Shown: piece by piece, positions 23,886 to 32,324 of the stretch
How the letters are laid out: every line of letters starts with the position of its first letter
Position numbering within the stretch: position 1 is the first letter of the stretch
Origin: VRUE01 sp963703235
GTDB taxonomy: Bacteria > Actinomycetota > Thermoleophilia > Solirubrobacterales > 70-9
Assembly (NCBI GenBank): GCA_963703235.1
Contig: OY969802.1
Coordinates: forward strand, 496,001-560,000
Direction: 5' to 3'
DNA: 64,000 nucleotides
Notes under the pieces: model-generated
The model's database searches: none
Told to the model about the DNA's origin: nothing
Seen by the model: only the letters and a program-made list of their open reading frames with translations
Made by a program: the position numbers and the translations under genes

Positions 23886-25052
23886 TCAGCTGCTTGTAGG
23901 CCAGTTTGGAGCTCGACCGCGGGCGAGGCCGAGAATGCTGAGGAAGAAGGACGAGAAGATCGCCTGCAGTCCGACGATGATCAGGACCGAGCCGAAGACC
24001 AGCATCCGCTCCTCGCTCAGCTCGCCGAAGCCCCGGTCGATCCAGGTGCCGACGATGATCGCGTCGATCAGCAGCCCGCAGAAGGAGACGATCGCCCCCG
24101 CCAGCAGACCGTGCTCGAGCCGCAGGCGGTTCCTCCCCCAGGCGAGCAGGCGGTCGGGCTGCTCGCTGAGGACGTAGACGGCAAAGGCACGGGCGCTGAC
24201 AGCGAGTGCCACCACCTGCGCTCCGACGATCGTCAGCAGCGCCGCGGCGATCGTCGCGTGGATGTTCCACTCGCGCCCGAAGAGCGCGAAGTCCGACATC
24301 GAGAGCGCCATCCCCAGCAGGCCGAGCACGAGAATCGCCGCGCCGGGGACCATGAACAGCGCCGTCGGGCTGTTGACGAGCAGCAGTTTCAGGTGCCGCC
24401 AGCCGTCGCGGAACGAGGAGAGCTTCGACTCCCCCTCGCGGGGGTGGTACTCGATGTCGAACTCGGCAATGGCCAGGTCCTCCTTGACGGCGCGGACGAC
24501 CATCTCCGAGGCGAACTCCATCCCCGTGCTCTGCAGCCGCAGCCGCGGCAGCGTGTCGCGCCTTATCGCCCGCATTCCGCAATGGGCGTCGTGGACCCCG
24601 GACCGGTAGAGGAGGTTGAGGAAACCGCTCAGGACCGGGTTTCCGATGTAACGGTGCAGCCAGGGCATCGCTCCCGGCACGATGTTGTTCATCCTGTTGC
24701 CGATCACCATGTCGGCGCCGTTCTCGAGCCGCTCGACGAAGCGCGGTATCTCGGCGAAGTCGTAGGTTTGGTCGGCGTCGGCGGTGATGATGTAGGTGCC
24801 CTGCGCGGCGGCGAAGCCGGCCAGGTAGGCGCTGCCGTAGCCACGCCGACGCTCGTGCACGACCCTGGCGCCGGCCTCGCTCGCCAGCGCGGCGCTGCCG
24901 TCCTCGGATCCGTTGTCGGCGACGATGACCTCGCCGTCGATTTCGTGCTCGTTCAGAACCCTTCGCGCGGAGCGGACGCATTCCTCGATGCTCTGGGCCT
25001 CGTTGAGGCACGGAATCACTACCGATACCTGCGGCTGGCGCTCGTCTCCCAT
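23886..25052 (-). CDS. family 2 glycosyltransferase with C-terminal membrane helices
   Basis: 388 residues. The GT-A domain (1-240) has VSVVIPCLNEAQSIEECVRSA, EVIVADNGSEDGS, RRRGYGSAYLAGFAAAQG and the metal-binding ITADADQTYD. Four hydrophobic segments follow (about 240-375). This is the dolichyl-phosphate-mannose-synthase-like type (DPM1/GtrB) that loads sugar onto polyprenyl phosphate for transfer outside the membrane. It is divergent from the large membrane protein at 25105, a possible recipient of the lipid-linked sugar. Confidence 0.85.
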   Translation of the reverse strand: MGDERQPQVSVVIPCLNEAQSIEECVRSARRVLNEHEIDGEVIVADNGSEDGSAALASEAGARVVHERRRGYGSAYLAGFAAAQGTYIITADADQTYDFAEIPRFVERLENGADMVIGNRMNNIVPGAMPWLHRYIGNPVLSGFLNLLYRSGVHDAHCGMRAIRRDTLPRLRLQSTGMEFASEMVVRAVKEDLAIAEFDIEYHPREGESKLSSFRDGWRHLKLLLVNSPTALFMVPGAAILVLGLLGMALSMSDFALFGREWNIHATIAAALLTIVGAQVVALAVSARAFAVYVLSEQPDRLLAWGRNRLRLEHGLLAGAIVSFCGLLIDAIIVGTWIDRGFGELSEERMLVFGSVLIIVGLQAIFSSFFLSILGLARGRAPNWPTSS

Positions 25053-25104
25053 CGTCTACGTGTGAGCCTACTAACCGACCTAGATAGGTAAGAATGCTGC
25101 GCGA

Positions 25105-27495
25105 ATGGACCTGATCCTCTGCTGGCTGGTGGCCCCGGTCGGGCTGCTTGCCGTGGCCGTCGGACTCTCGTTCCTGATCGAGCGACTGACCGGATTCACA
25201 CTGCCCTGGACGGTGCGGCCGGCGCTCGGTCTCGCGGCGGCGATCGTCCTCGCCCAGTTCGGCACGGTCACCGCCACCACCGCGAAGCTGACGCTGCCGG
25301 CGATCGTCGTGCTGGGGGTGCTCGGTCTCGTGCTCTGCCGGGATCTGGCGAGGCCGCGTCCAGGCGGGACGGAGGTCTGCGTCGCCGCCCTCGTCTTCCT
25401 CCTGTTCGCGGCGCCCTTCCTGGCAGTCGGGGAAGCGACCTGGGCCGGCTACATCAAGCTCGACGACAACGCGACCTGGGCGGCGATCACCTCCCATGTC
25501 TTCGAGCACGGCCGCGGTTTGGGCGATCTGCCCCCGTCGACCCATCAGCAGGTGCTCGAGGACTACCTCGGGGGCACCTACCCGATCGGCGGCTTCGTTC
25601 CGATGGCGCTGATGTCGGAGATCTCCGGCCAGGACGTGACCTTCACCCTGCAGCCGTCGATGGCGGTTGCCGCCGCGATGCTCGCCCTGCTGCTCTTCGA
25701 GCTGTCGCGCCGCCTCTTGCGTGGTCTCGGCGCGGCGGCTTTCATCGCCGTTGTCGCTTCGCTTTCCTCGCTGCTGCTCGGCTATTACCTCTGGGGCGGG
25801 GTCAAGGAGCTGGTGATGGCGGTGCTCCTGCCGCTCGGCCCCTTGCTGGCGGCGGGGGCCAGCCGCGAGGACTGGCCGGGACGCGCCTGGGTCGCTCTCA
25901 GCCTGGCGGTCGCCGCGATCGTCATGGTGCTGGGCCCCGGTGGAGCGATCTGGGCGGTGCCCACGCTGGTACCCGCGCTGGTCGTCGCCTGGCGCCGCTA
26001 TTGCCGCCGCGGCGCTCTGCGCCTCGTCGTTCCGGCGGGGGTGCTCGCGTTCGTTCTGATCCTGCCGGCGATCTTCACGCCGACCGGGCCGTTCGACCCA
26101 CTCAACGGCGGCATCAACGAGTCGGCGGGTCTCGGCAACCTGCTGGCGCCGATCGACCTCCTGCAGGCGGCGGGCATCTGGCCGTCGCTCGACTTTCGGA
26201 CGGATCCGGAGCTGGAGCTCCTGGTCAAGATCCTGGCCGGTGGCGTCCTGCTGATCGCCGCCGTCACCCTCGCCTTCTCGCTGCGGCTGTTCGGGGAGGG
26301 CGCCGCCCCGCTCCTCGGCTATGTCGGCGGCGGCGTCCTCGGCGGCGCGATCGTCATGGCTTTCGCCTCGTCTTGGGTGGACGGCAAAGTCCTCGCGACC
26401 ATCTCGCCGGGGCTGCTGGCGACGGCGCTGCTGGGCATCGCCCTGGTCGCCGAGCGAACCGAGTTCCGGAGGGAGGCCGTCGCCTCCGCCGCGCTCGTCG
26501 CCGGCGTCGTCGCCTGGGGCGCGTTTCTCGCCTACCAGGGCACCTGGTTCGCACCCCGCTCGCACTACACCGAGCTGGAAGAGATCGGCGAGCGCTTCGC
26601 CGGCGGCGGGCCGACCCTCAGCACCGAGGTCTCGATCTACGGCCCGCGCCAGTTCCTGCGCGATCTCGACCCGGAGGGCGCCAGCGACCGGCGTCGCAGG
26701 CTGGTCCTGCTGCGCGACGGAAGCGAGCCGGAAAAGGGCGAGACGGTGGACCTCGACAACATCCAGTCGGACCAGCTCGACCCCTACAACCTTCTCGTGA
26801 CCCGCCGCGGGCCGGCGACGAGCCGCCCGCCGGCCGGCTTTGGCCTGGCCTACAGCGGCGACCATTACGACGTCTGGGAGCGCAGGCCCGCCGCGCAAGA
26901 GATGCTCGAGCACTTGCCGCTGGGCACGGCCCTCGACGCCGGCGCCATACCCGACTGCACGCAGGTGGGGCGCATGATGGCGGTTGCCACTGCGCTCGGG
27001 GGAGGGACGCTGGTCGCGGCAAGGGTCGGCAAGCCGATCGCGGTCGAGTTCGCCGCTGCGTCGAGCCCGCCCGACTGGGAGACGCCGACCCCGTACACCT
27101 TCGCGCCCAGCGGCGGCGGCCGTTCGAGCGTTTCCATTCGCACCCCCGGAGGCGAGTTCGAGGTCTGGCTGGGAGGGGCCGTCTTCGGCGCGGTCGACCT
27201 CTACCTCGATGGAGAGGAGGTTGCGTCCGAGCGCGGCGTGCTCAACAACATCGACGGCATGGAGCATCTCGCCACGGTCGAGCTCGAGCCCGGCGAGCAC
27301 CGTCTCGACCTCGACTACCACGGCGCCAGTCTCCACCCCGGCAGCGCGGTCCACTCGTACGGGATCGGACCGCTCGAGCTGCGGCCCGCCCAGGGCAGCG
27401 ATCTGGGCTTGGTCTCGGTGGAGCCGGAGGACCACCGGCGGCTCTGCGGCAAGCGGTGGGACTGGATCGAGGCATTCGGTCCGGCGTCCGGCTGA
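25105..27495 (+). CDS. large polytopic membrane protein, probable GT-C-like glycosyltransferase
   Basis: 796 residues. About 12 membrane helices occupy residues 1-480; the C-terminal 300 residues are extracytoplasmic-looking with a beta-rich end (RSSVSIRTPGGEFEVWLGGAVFGAVDLYLDGEEV). The first loop contains YIKLDDNATWAAITSHVFEHG, with the acidic pair expected of GT-C enzymes. Family assignment is uncertain, since no full motif set is recognised. Neighbouring glycosyltransferases (23886, 27500) support a role in cell-surface glycan assembly. A -10-like TAAGAA about 10 bases before the ATG suggests a very short leader. Confidence 0.6.
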   Translation: MDLILCWLVAPVGLLAVAVGLSFLIERLTGFTLPWTVRPALGLAAAIVLAQFGTVTATTAKLTLPAIVVLGVLGLVLCRDLARPRPGGTEVCVAALVFLLFAAPFLAVGEATWAGYIKLDDNATWAAITSHVFEHGRGLGDLPPSTHQQVLEDYLGGTYPIGGFVPMALMSEISGQDVTFTLQPSMAVAAAMLALLLFELSRRLLRGLGAAAFIAVVASLSSLLLGYYLWGGVKELVMAVLLPLGPLLAAGASREDWPGRAWVALSLAVAAIVMVLGPGGAIWAVPTLVPALVVAWRRYCRRGALRLVVPAGVLAFVLILPAIFTPTGPFDPLNGGINESAGLGNLLAPIDLLQAAGIWPSLDFRTDPELELLVKILAGGVLLIAAVTLAFSLRLFGEGAAPLLGYVGGGVLGGAIVMAFASSWVDGKVLATISPGLLATALLGIALVAERTEFRREAVASAALVAGVVAWGAFLAYQGTWFAPRSHYTELEEIGERFAGGGPTLSTEVSIYGPRQFLRDLDPEGASDRRRRLVLLRDGSEPEKGETVDLDNIQSDQLDPYNLLVTRRGPATSRPPAGFGLAYSGDHYDVWERRPAAQEMLEHLPLGTALDAGAIPDCTQVGRMMAVATALGGGTLVAARVGKPIAVEFAAASSPPDWETPTPYTFAPSGGGRSSVSIRTPGGEFEVWLGGAVFGAVDLYLDGEEVASERGVLNNIDGMEHLATVELEPGEHRLDLDYHGASLHPGSAVHSYGIGPLELRPAQGSDLGLVSVEPEDHRRLCGKRWDWIEAFGPASG

Positions 27496-27499
27496 CCCG

Positions 27500-28666
27500 A
27501 TGCGAATCGCGCTGGTCTACGACTGCCTTTTCCCAAACACGGTCGGCGGAGCCGAGCGCTGGTACCGGAGCATCGGCGAGCACCTCGGCGAGCAGCACGA
27601 GGTCACCTACCTGACCCGGCGCCAGTGGGGGGACGAGGGCCCCGGGACCCCCTTCGAGACGATCGCCGTCGCCCCTGGGGGGCCGCTCTACTCGACCTCC
27701 GGGCGCCGGCGGATCGCCCCTCCGGCGCGGTTTGGCTGGGGGGTTTTCCGGCACCTGCTGCGCCACGGCGGTCGCTACGACGCGATCCACACGGCGTCGT
27801 TTCCCTACTTCTCGGTGCTCGGCGCCGCGGCGGCGCTGCGCCTGCGCGGCTCGGCGGCGCCGTTGATCGTCGACTGGCACGAGCTTTGGACCCCGCAGTA
27901 CTGGCGCTCCTACCTGGGGCCGCTCGGGGGCAGAGTGGGAACGGCGGTGCAGACCCGCTGCCTGCGCCTTCCGGATCGGAGCTTCACCTTCTCCCGGATG
28001 GTCGAGCGGCGGCTGCGCGAGTACGGTCACCGGGCGCCGGTCGTCCGTCTGACCGGCGAGTACGCGGGACCGGACCCCGTCGGCGGAGATCGCCACGCCG
28101 ATCCACCTCGCCCGCCGCTGGTCGTCTTCGCCGGTCGCCACATCCCCGAGAAGCGTGTGCTCTCGATTCCCCCCGCGGTCGCTGCGGCGCGACGGCAGAT
28201 TCCCGATCTCCGCTGCGCGATCCTCGGCGACGGACCGGATACGAAAGCGCTGCGGAATCTGGTGGGGGACCTCGGTCTCGAGGATGCCGTTGACGTCCGG
28301 GGCCGAGTCGGCTCGAACGAGGTTCGGTCGACGATCGCTTCGGCGTCCTGCCTGCTGAACCCGTCCGAGCGCGAGGGCTACGGGCTGGTGATCGTCGAGG
28401 CCGCTGCGCTGGGGACGCCGACGATCGTCGTCGACGGCCCCGAGAACGCCGCGACCGAGCTGATCGAGCCGGGGGTCAACGGGTTCGTCGCCGAGTCGCA
28501 CGCGCCGGAGGTGCTGGCCCGGCCGATGGTCGAGGCGGTGCGGGATTCCGCTTCGCTGCGACGCTCGACCTTCGGCTGGTATGAGGCGAACCGGGAGCTG
28601 CTCTCGCTGCGGGGCTCGCTGGAGAAGATCGAGGCCGTCTACGCCGAGCTGGCCGCAGGCGGATAG
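27500..28666 (+). CDS. family 4 glycosyltransferase
   Basis: 388 residues, starting 4 bp after the membrane protein, so the two are co-transcribed. GT-B fold: N-terminal MRIALVYDCLFPNTVGGAERWYRSIGEHL (acceptor side), and C-terminal VVFAGRHIPEKRV, CAILGDGPDTKALRNLV and LNPSEREGYGLVIVEAAALGTPTIVV, which carries the EX7E nucleotide-sugar motif. It acts in the cytoplasm on a lipid-linked glycan. Donor and acceptor sugars are not predictable. Confidence 0.88.
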   Translation: MRIALVYDCLFPNTVGGAERWYRSIGEHLGEQHEVTYLTRRQWGDEGPGTPFETIAVAPGGPLYSTSGRRRIAPPARFGWGVFRHLLRHGGRYDAIHTASFPYFSVLGAAAALRLRGSAAPLIVDWHELWTPQYWRSYLGPLGGRVGTAVQTRCLRLPDRSFTFSRMVERRLREYGHRAPVVRLTGEYAGPDPVGGDRHADPPRPPLVVFAGRHIPEKRVLSIPPAVAAARRQIPDLRCAILGDGPDTKALRNLVGDLGLEDAVDVRGRVGSNEVRSTIASASCLLNPSEREGYGLVIVEAAALGTPTIVVDGPENAATELIEPGVNGFVAESHAPEVLARPMVEAVRDSASLRRSTFGWYEANRELLSLRGSLEKIEAVYAELAAGG

Positions 28667-28673
28667 AGAGCGC

Positions 28674-29432
28674 TCACTCGGCGCTGGACGAATCCGCGTA
28701 GAACGTCTGCATCCCGCCCGAGACGGCGCCGTCGAGGTACTGGGTCCAGACCGGCCGGTCCGCCGTCTTTCGGGCCAGCAGGATCGTCGTGTGGCTGCCC
28801 CCTTTCCACACTGCCGAGAGGGGGGCGCTCCACGGAGATGGCACGGGGTAGAAGCCGGCGCCGCGCGACGCCTCGACCGAGTAGGCGCCGTCCCTCTCGA
28901 CGAGCTGGCGGAACTCGCCCCAGGTGTAGCCGCGGACGTGGGGGCCGAAGACCCGGATCGAGGTCGGTTGGCGTCCCAGGCCCAGCAGGATCCGGTTGTG
29001 GAGGCTGGCGAGGTTCGGGACCGAGAGGACCGCGTGCCCGCCCGGCCGCAGGACGCGGTGCATCTCGCTCATCGGCAGCCAGATGTTCTTCAGGTGCTCC
29101 AGCACCTGATTGCAGACGACCACGTCGACGCTCGCGTCCGGCCAGGGAAGGCGCTCCGTCTCGAGGTCGACACGAGCGACGTCCAGGCCACGCGCTTCGG
29201 CGTCGCGCGCCGGCCGGTCGTAGACCTCGACACCGAGGATTCGACTTGCGCCCAGCACCGATCCGCAGCGGCTGCTGAACTCGCCGTCCCAGCAGCCGAC
29301 GTCGAGCAGGACCGGATCTCGTCCCTCGATCCGCCCGAGCAGCCGTTCGATCTTGCTCTCGACCTCGCCCAGGACTCGCGAGCACAGCTCGCAACGGTCG
29401 CCCTCGGGATCGGGCGTCTGGCCGGTCGTCAT
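28674..29432 (-). CDS. SAM-dependent methyltransferase
   Basis: 252 residues. Class I Rossmann methyltransferase: LLDVGCWDGEFS (SAM motif I), RVDLETERLPWPDASVDVVVCNQVLEHL (Methyltransf_11 pattern) and VLRPGGHAVLSVPN. Before the core is a CELCSRV...C segment that might bind metal or simply be redox-inert. The start overlaps the flippase stop as ATGA, so the two are coupled. A role in methylating a polysaccharide or its lipid carrier is suggested by the context only. Confidence 0.85.
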   Translation of the reverse strand: MTTGQTPDPEGDRCELCSRVLGEVESKIERLLGRIEGRDPVLLDVGCWDGEFSSRCGSVLGASRILGVEVYDRPARDAEARGLDVARVDLETERLPWPDASVDVVVCNQVLEHLKNIWLPMSEMHRVLRPGGHAVLSVPNLASLHNRILLGLGRQPTSIRVFGPHVRGYTWGEFRQLVERDGAYSVEASRGAGFYPVPSPWSAPLSAVWKGGSHTTILLARKTADRPVWTQYLDGAVSGGMQTFYADSSSAE

Positions 29433-30721
29433 GGCGGCCAATCTAGGCGACGGGCCCGATCGATTCCGCGCGACGCCAGCTGACGGTAGTCGGCGAGATC
29501 CGACCGGCGCGGGAGCAGCAGCTCGCGTGCGGCGAGGCCGGAGGCCGTCCGCAGCTCGGCGACCGCGAGAGCGGTGAAGGCGGCGTACGACAGGCTGGCG
29601 ACGATGGCGGCGGCCGTCGTGCCACCGCCCGGGATCGCGAGCGCGTAGGCGACGACGGTTGCCGGGACGATGGCAAGACAGAGTCGGAGCACGCGGCGGG
29701 TCTCGCCGCCGGCCAGCAGGATCGCGACGGCGGCCATCCCGAGGCCGAGCAACAGCGAGCCGGGGAGGAGGATCAGTCCCAGCTCGATCGAGCGATCGAA
29801 CGAGTCCCCGTAGAAGAGCGGGATGCCGACCGTCAGCAGGAGCACGATCGCCACTCCCATCGGGGGCATCGCCAGCACCGCGTGGCGGGTGGTGCGGGCG
29901 TCGCTGGCGTGGCGATCGGCGATCTCGATCAGGTTGCGCTCGCTCTCGGCCTGCAATCGCGCCGACCGGGGGAGCGCCGAGATGGCGAACGCCGCCATCA
30001 CCGTCCAGGCGATGCTCGTCGTCGAGAGGGCGACGGAGTAGACCCCTCCGGCGGCGGCGCCGGCGTAGGTGCCGACCAGAATCAGGTCGATGCGCAGGTT
30101 CAGCTGCATCAGCAGCTCCGATGCCCAGGCCGGCAGCCCGAAGGCGAGTACGCCACGCAGGCCGCGCGGAGGGCTCGCGTGCCGGGTCGACCTCCGCGAC
30201 GCCATCGCCAGCCAGCCGATGGCTGCGATCCCGCTGCCTACCGTCGCCACGGCCAAGCCGATGACCGCCCCCTCGGTATCGGCGAGCGCTGCGCCGACGA
30301 TCGAGGCGGGGCAGAGGAGGAAAGCCGGCGAGGAGTCGAGCAGGGCAAATGCCTCGAAACGTTCCTGCGCGAGCGCCGCCTGGGGGCCGATCCGCCACAG
30401 CAGCGAGAACGGCAGCGCGATCGCCAGCGCGATCGCCATCGGCCAGGTAACCCCCGGCGCCGAATCGCCGAACAGCGCGAAGCTGCCAAGCATCGCCGCG
30501 GCGCCGGGCAGGGCCAGCAGGAAGGAGGCGCCGATCGCGCCGATCGCCAGCGGACGCCCGCTCCACTCGTTGCGCCCAGCGTAATAGGCGAGTGCCTGTG
30601 GCAGTCCCAGCTCGAAGACGACCGTGAAGACGAAAAGGCACGCGTGGGCGATCGCGTAGGTGCCGATCCCGGCGGGGCCCAGCATGCGCGCGACGACGAC
30701 GCTGGTCGCTGCGATCGCCAC
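29429..30721 (-). CDS. oligosaccharide flippase (Wzx/MATE-like)
   Basis: 430 residues from the GTG at complement 30719-30721. About 12-14 hydrophobic segments; ARMLGPAGIGTYAIAHACLFVFTVVFELGLPQALAYYAGR is the usual N-terminal flippase signature. With this start the first helix is short. The frame stays open upstream to the stop of the preceding gene and encodes a better first helix, but no ATG/GTG/TTG lies there, only CTG at complement 30767-30769. It translocates lipid-linked repeat units across the membrane for the polysaccharide locus. Confidence 0.82.
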   Translation of the reverse strand: MAIAATSVVVARMLGPAGIGTYAIAHACLFVFTVVFELGLPQALAYYAGRNEWSGRPLAIGAIGASFLLALPGAAAMLGSFALFGDSAPGVTWPMAIALAIALPFSLLWRIGPQAALAQERFEAFALLDSSPAFLLCPASIVGAALADTEGAVIGLAVATVGSGIAAIGWLAMASRRSTRHASPPRGLRGVLAFGLPAWASELLMQLNLRIDLILVGTYAGAAAGGVYSVALSTTSIAWTVMAAFAISALPRSARLQAESERNLIEIADRHASDARTTRHAVLAMPPMGVAIVLLLTVGIPLFYGDSFDRSIELGLILLPGSLLLGLGMAAVAILLAGGETRRVLRLCLAIVPATVVAYALAIPGGGTTAAAIVASLSYAAFTALAVAELRTASGLAARELLLPRRSDLADYRQLASRGIDRARRLDWPP

Positions 30722-30793
30722 CAGCGACGCGCCGCGGCTGGCGCCGACCGAGAGAATCGAACCTGCCAGGTGCCGGCGCTGGTCGGGGACGGC

Positions 30794-31351
30794 TCAGCCG
30801 ATCGGGACGATCTTCCCCGACGCCGCCAGGCCGAGCGCTCGTTTCGGGTCCGGGTCGTAGACCTCGATCTGGACGTCCTCGCCCGGATAGGCGATATAGA
30901 CGTTCTCCGGCCGGGAGCGATTGAAGTACATGACGCCCCCGTCCGGCGTCTTCGCGCTCACACCACCCGGTTTCTGGCTCAGTTCCGTCAGCGCCTCGGC
31001 GGCATCGGGGAAGGCGTAGGTGCCGACCGTGAGGAAATCGGTTCCCGAATCTCCTGCCTCCGCGCCTCCGGTCAAGTAGCGCACGTAGGTGCTGCTTTCG
31101 TCGGGTCGGTTCAGCTCGAGCTCGGTCTCGGGTTGCGTGCCTGCCCAGTAGATCGGGCTGGCTTGGTCGCTCGCGGTCTGGCTGAGCTCGTCCAGGCTGA
31201 CGATCTCGGCGGCGGCGACGTTGCTCGCGCCCTCGTCGTCGTCGACGATCGCGCGGACGATGACGACCGCCACGATCGCCAGCACGACCCAGATGCCGAT
31301 GCGGACGATCCGCTTGCCGCTCACCCGGGTTCGCTCCGAAGCTGCTCGCAT
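30794..31351 (-). CDS. single-pass membrane protein of unknown function
   Basis: 185 residues. A basic N-terminus (MRAASERTRVSGKRIVRIG) and one hydrophobic helix (IWVVLAIVAVVIVRAIV) are followed by a 145-residue extracytoplasmic domain with no recognised family (DFLTVGTYAFPDAAEALTELSQKPGG, MYFNRSRPENVYIAYPGEDVQIEVYDPDP). It is first in the unit membrane protein - flippase - methyltransferase, so it may be an accessory factor for glycan export. Confidence 0.7.
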   Translation of the reverse strand: MRAASERTRVSGKRIVRIGIWVVLAIVAVVIVRAIVDDDEGASNVAAAEIVSLDELSQTASDQASPIYWAGTQPETELELNRPDESSTYVRYLTGGAEAGDSGTDFLTVGTYAFPDAAEALTELSQKPGGVSAKTPDGGVMYFNRSRPENVYIAYPGEDVQIEVYDPDPKRALGLAASGKIVPIG

Positions 31352-31444
31352 TGCATCGGCCGCAGCCTAGCCATCGCAGCGGCGGTGTCTGGACCCATCC
31401 GGGTAGCATCCCGCGCCGTCCAACCAGAGGAGACTTCGAGACCG

Positions 31445-31963
31445 ATGAGCGAGCAGAAGTACGAGCTGACCACCGACCAGGCCGGGCGCGAGGCGTCCGG
31501 CGCGCACAGCTACGGTCGCTACCTCGAGGAGTTCGAGGTCGGCGCCGTCTACAAGCACTGGCCGGCCAAGACGGTGACCGAGGCGGACGACCATCTCTTC
31601 TGCCTGATCACGATGAACCACCACCCGCTGCACCTCAACGACGTCTACGCCAAGGGCTCGCAGCAGGGCCGCAACGTCGTCGTCGGCCCGCTCGTCTACT
31701 CGCTGGCGCTCGGGATGTCGGTCTCCGACGTCTCCGGCAAGGCGATCGCCAACCTCGCCACCGAAGAGCTGAGCCATCCCAACCCGGTCTTCCACGGCGA
31801 CACCCTCTTCTGCGAGACCGAGGTGCTCGACGTCAAGCCCTCCTCCTCGAAGCCCGACCGCGGCGTCGTCAAGGTCCACACCCGCGTCCTCAACCAGGAC
31901 GGAGTGCTGGTCGCCGAGTTCAAGCGGCTGGTGCTGGTGCCGCGCAAGAACCCCGGCGAGTAG
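31445..31963 (+). CDS. MaoC-family hydratase, candidate mesaconyl-CoA hydratase
   Basis: 172 residues, single hot-dog domain. The catalytic segment HLFCLITMNHHPLHLNDVYAK corresponds to the MaoC hydratase motif (N-x-P-x-H). GRNVVVGPLVYSLALGMSVSDVSG and LSHPNPVFHGDTLFCETEVLD are typical. In actinobacteria a short MaoC protein of this kind accompanies ccr/ecm/mcl and is expected to hydrate mesaconyl-CoA to beta-methylmalyl-CoA; the proteobacterial enzyme is about twice as long. The gene stands alone in an exopolysaccharide neighbourhood and is followed by repeat copy B. Confidence 0.8.
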   Translation: MSEQKYELTTDQAGREASGAHSYGRYLEEFEVGAVYKHWPAKTVTEADDHLFCLITMNHHPLHLNDVYAKGSQQGRNVVVGPLVYSLALGMSVSDVSGKAIANLATEELSHPNPVFHGDTLFCETEVLDVKPSSSKPDRGVVKVHTRVLNQDGVLVAEFKRLVLVPRKNPGE

Positions 31964-31998
31964 CGCGCCGGAGGGCGCTAGACGGTCCGCGATCCCGG

Positions 31999-32152
31999 GC
32001 GAGGGAGGCTGGCCGTCCCGCGGGCGAATTGATGTCGCACGCGCCTGCGGCGCTTAGCGACGATATTGGAGCGCGGCCTACGGCCGCGCGGATATCGGAT
32101 TGCATATCGCCGCTTCGCGACATTCGCCCGCGGGACGGCCAGCCTCCCTCGC
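31999..32152. repeat. palindromic repeat element copy B, unit 1
   Basis: Perfect 31-bp closing arms (31999-32029 and 32122-32152) surround a 92-nt core with GTCGC..GCGCC-TGC-GGCGC..GCGAC, GCGCGGCC-TAC-GGCCGCGC and a third weaker hairpin with TTGCATATCGC. The core is closely similar to copy A, but the arms are unrelated in sequence. It lies between the convergent maoC and nucleotide-sugar dehydrogenase genes. Confidence 0.88.
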
Positions 32153-32205
32153 TGCGCGACCGCCGGCACGGCCCAAGCTGCGCAGCCGCTCTAAGGACTC
32201 TCAAG

Positions 32206-32279
32206 TTCCACAGACATAGGCTAAGCGCGCGTAGCGCGCGTGCGACATCAATTCCCGCAGAGGCGCACCCGCCATCCCG
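32206..32279. repeat. palindromic repeat copy B, truncated unit 2
   Basis: This holds only the right half of a reverse-oriented unit: CACAGACATAG, the hairpin GCGCGC-GTA-GCGCGC..TGCGAC, then the right arm reading ATTCCCGCAGAGGCGC onward. Compared with copy C, the left arm, two hairpins and most of the spacer are missing, a simple internal deletion. Confidence 0.75.
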
Positions 32280-32324
32280 TCCACGCCCCCCGGGATGGGC
32301 GGCGTCAGCCGTGGAATCGGCCGT

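Noticed and set aside
23734..27435. A very long open frame on the minus strand opposite the membrane protein and glycosyltransferase genes
   Set aside because: It is antisense to well-supported genes, is Arg/Gly/Asp-rich without domain motifs, and results from codon bias in GC-rich DNA.
31999..32152. Cloverleaf-like fold resembling a tRNA
   Set aside because: Closing stems of 31 bp, no anticodon loop, no T-loop GTTCRA box and no CCA; it is a palindromic repeat unit.
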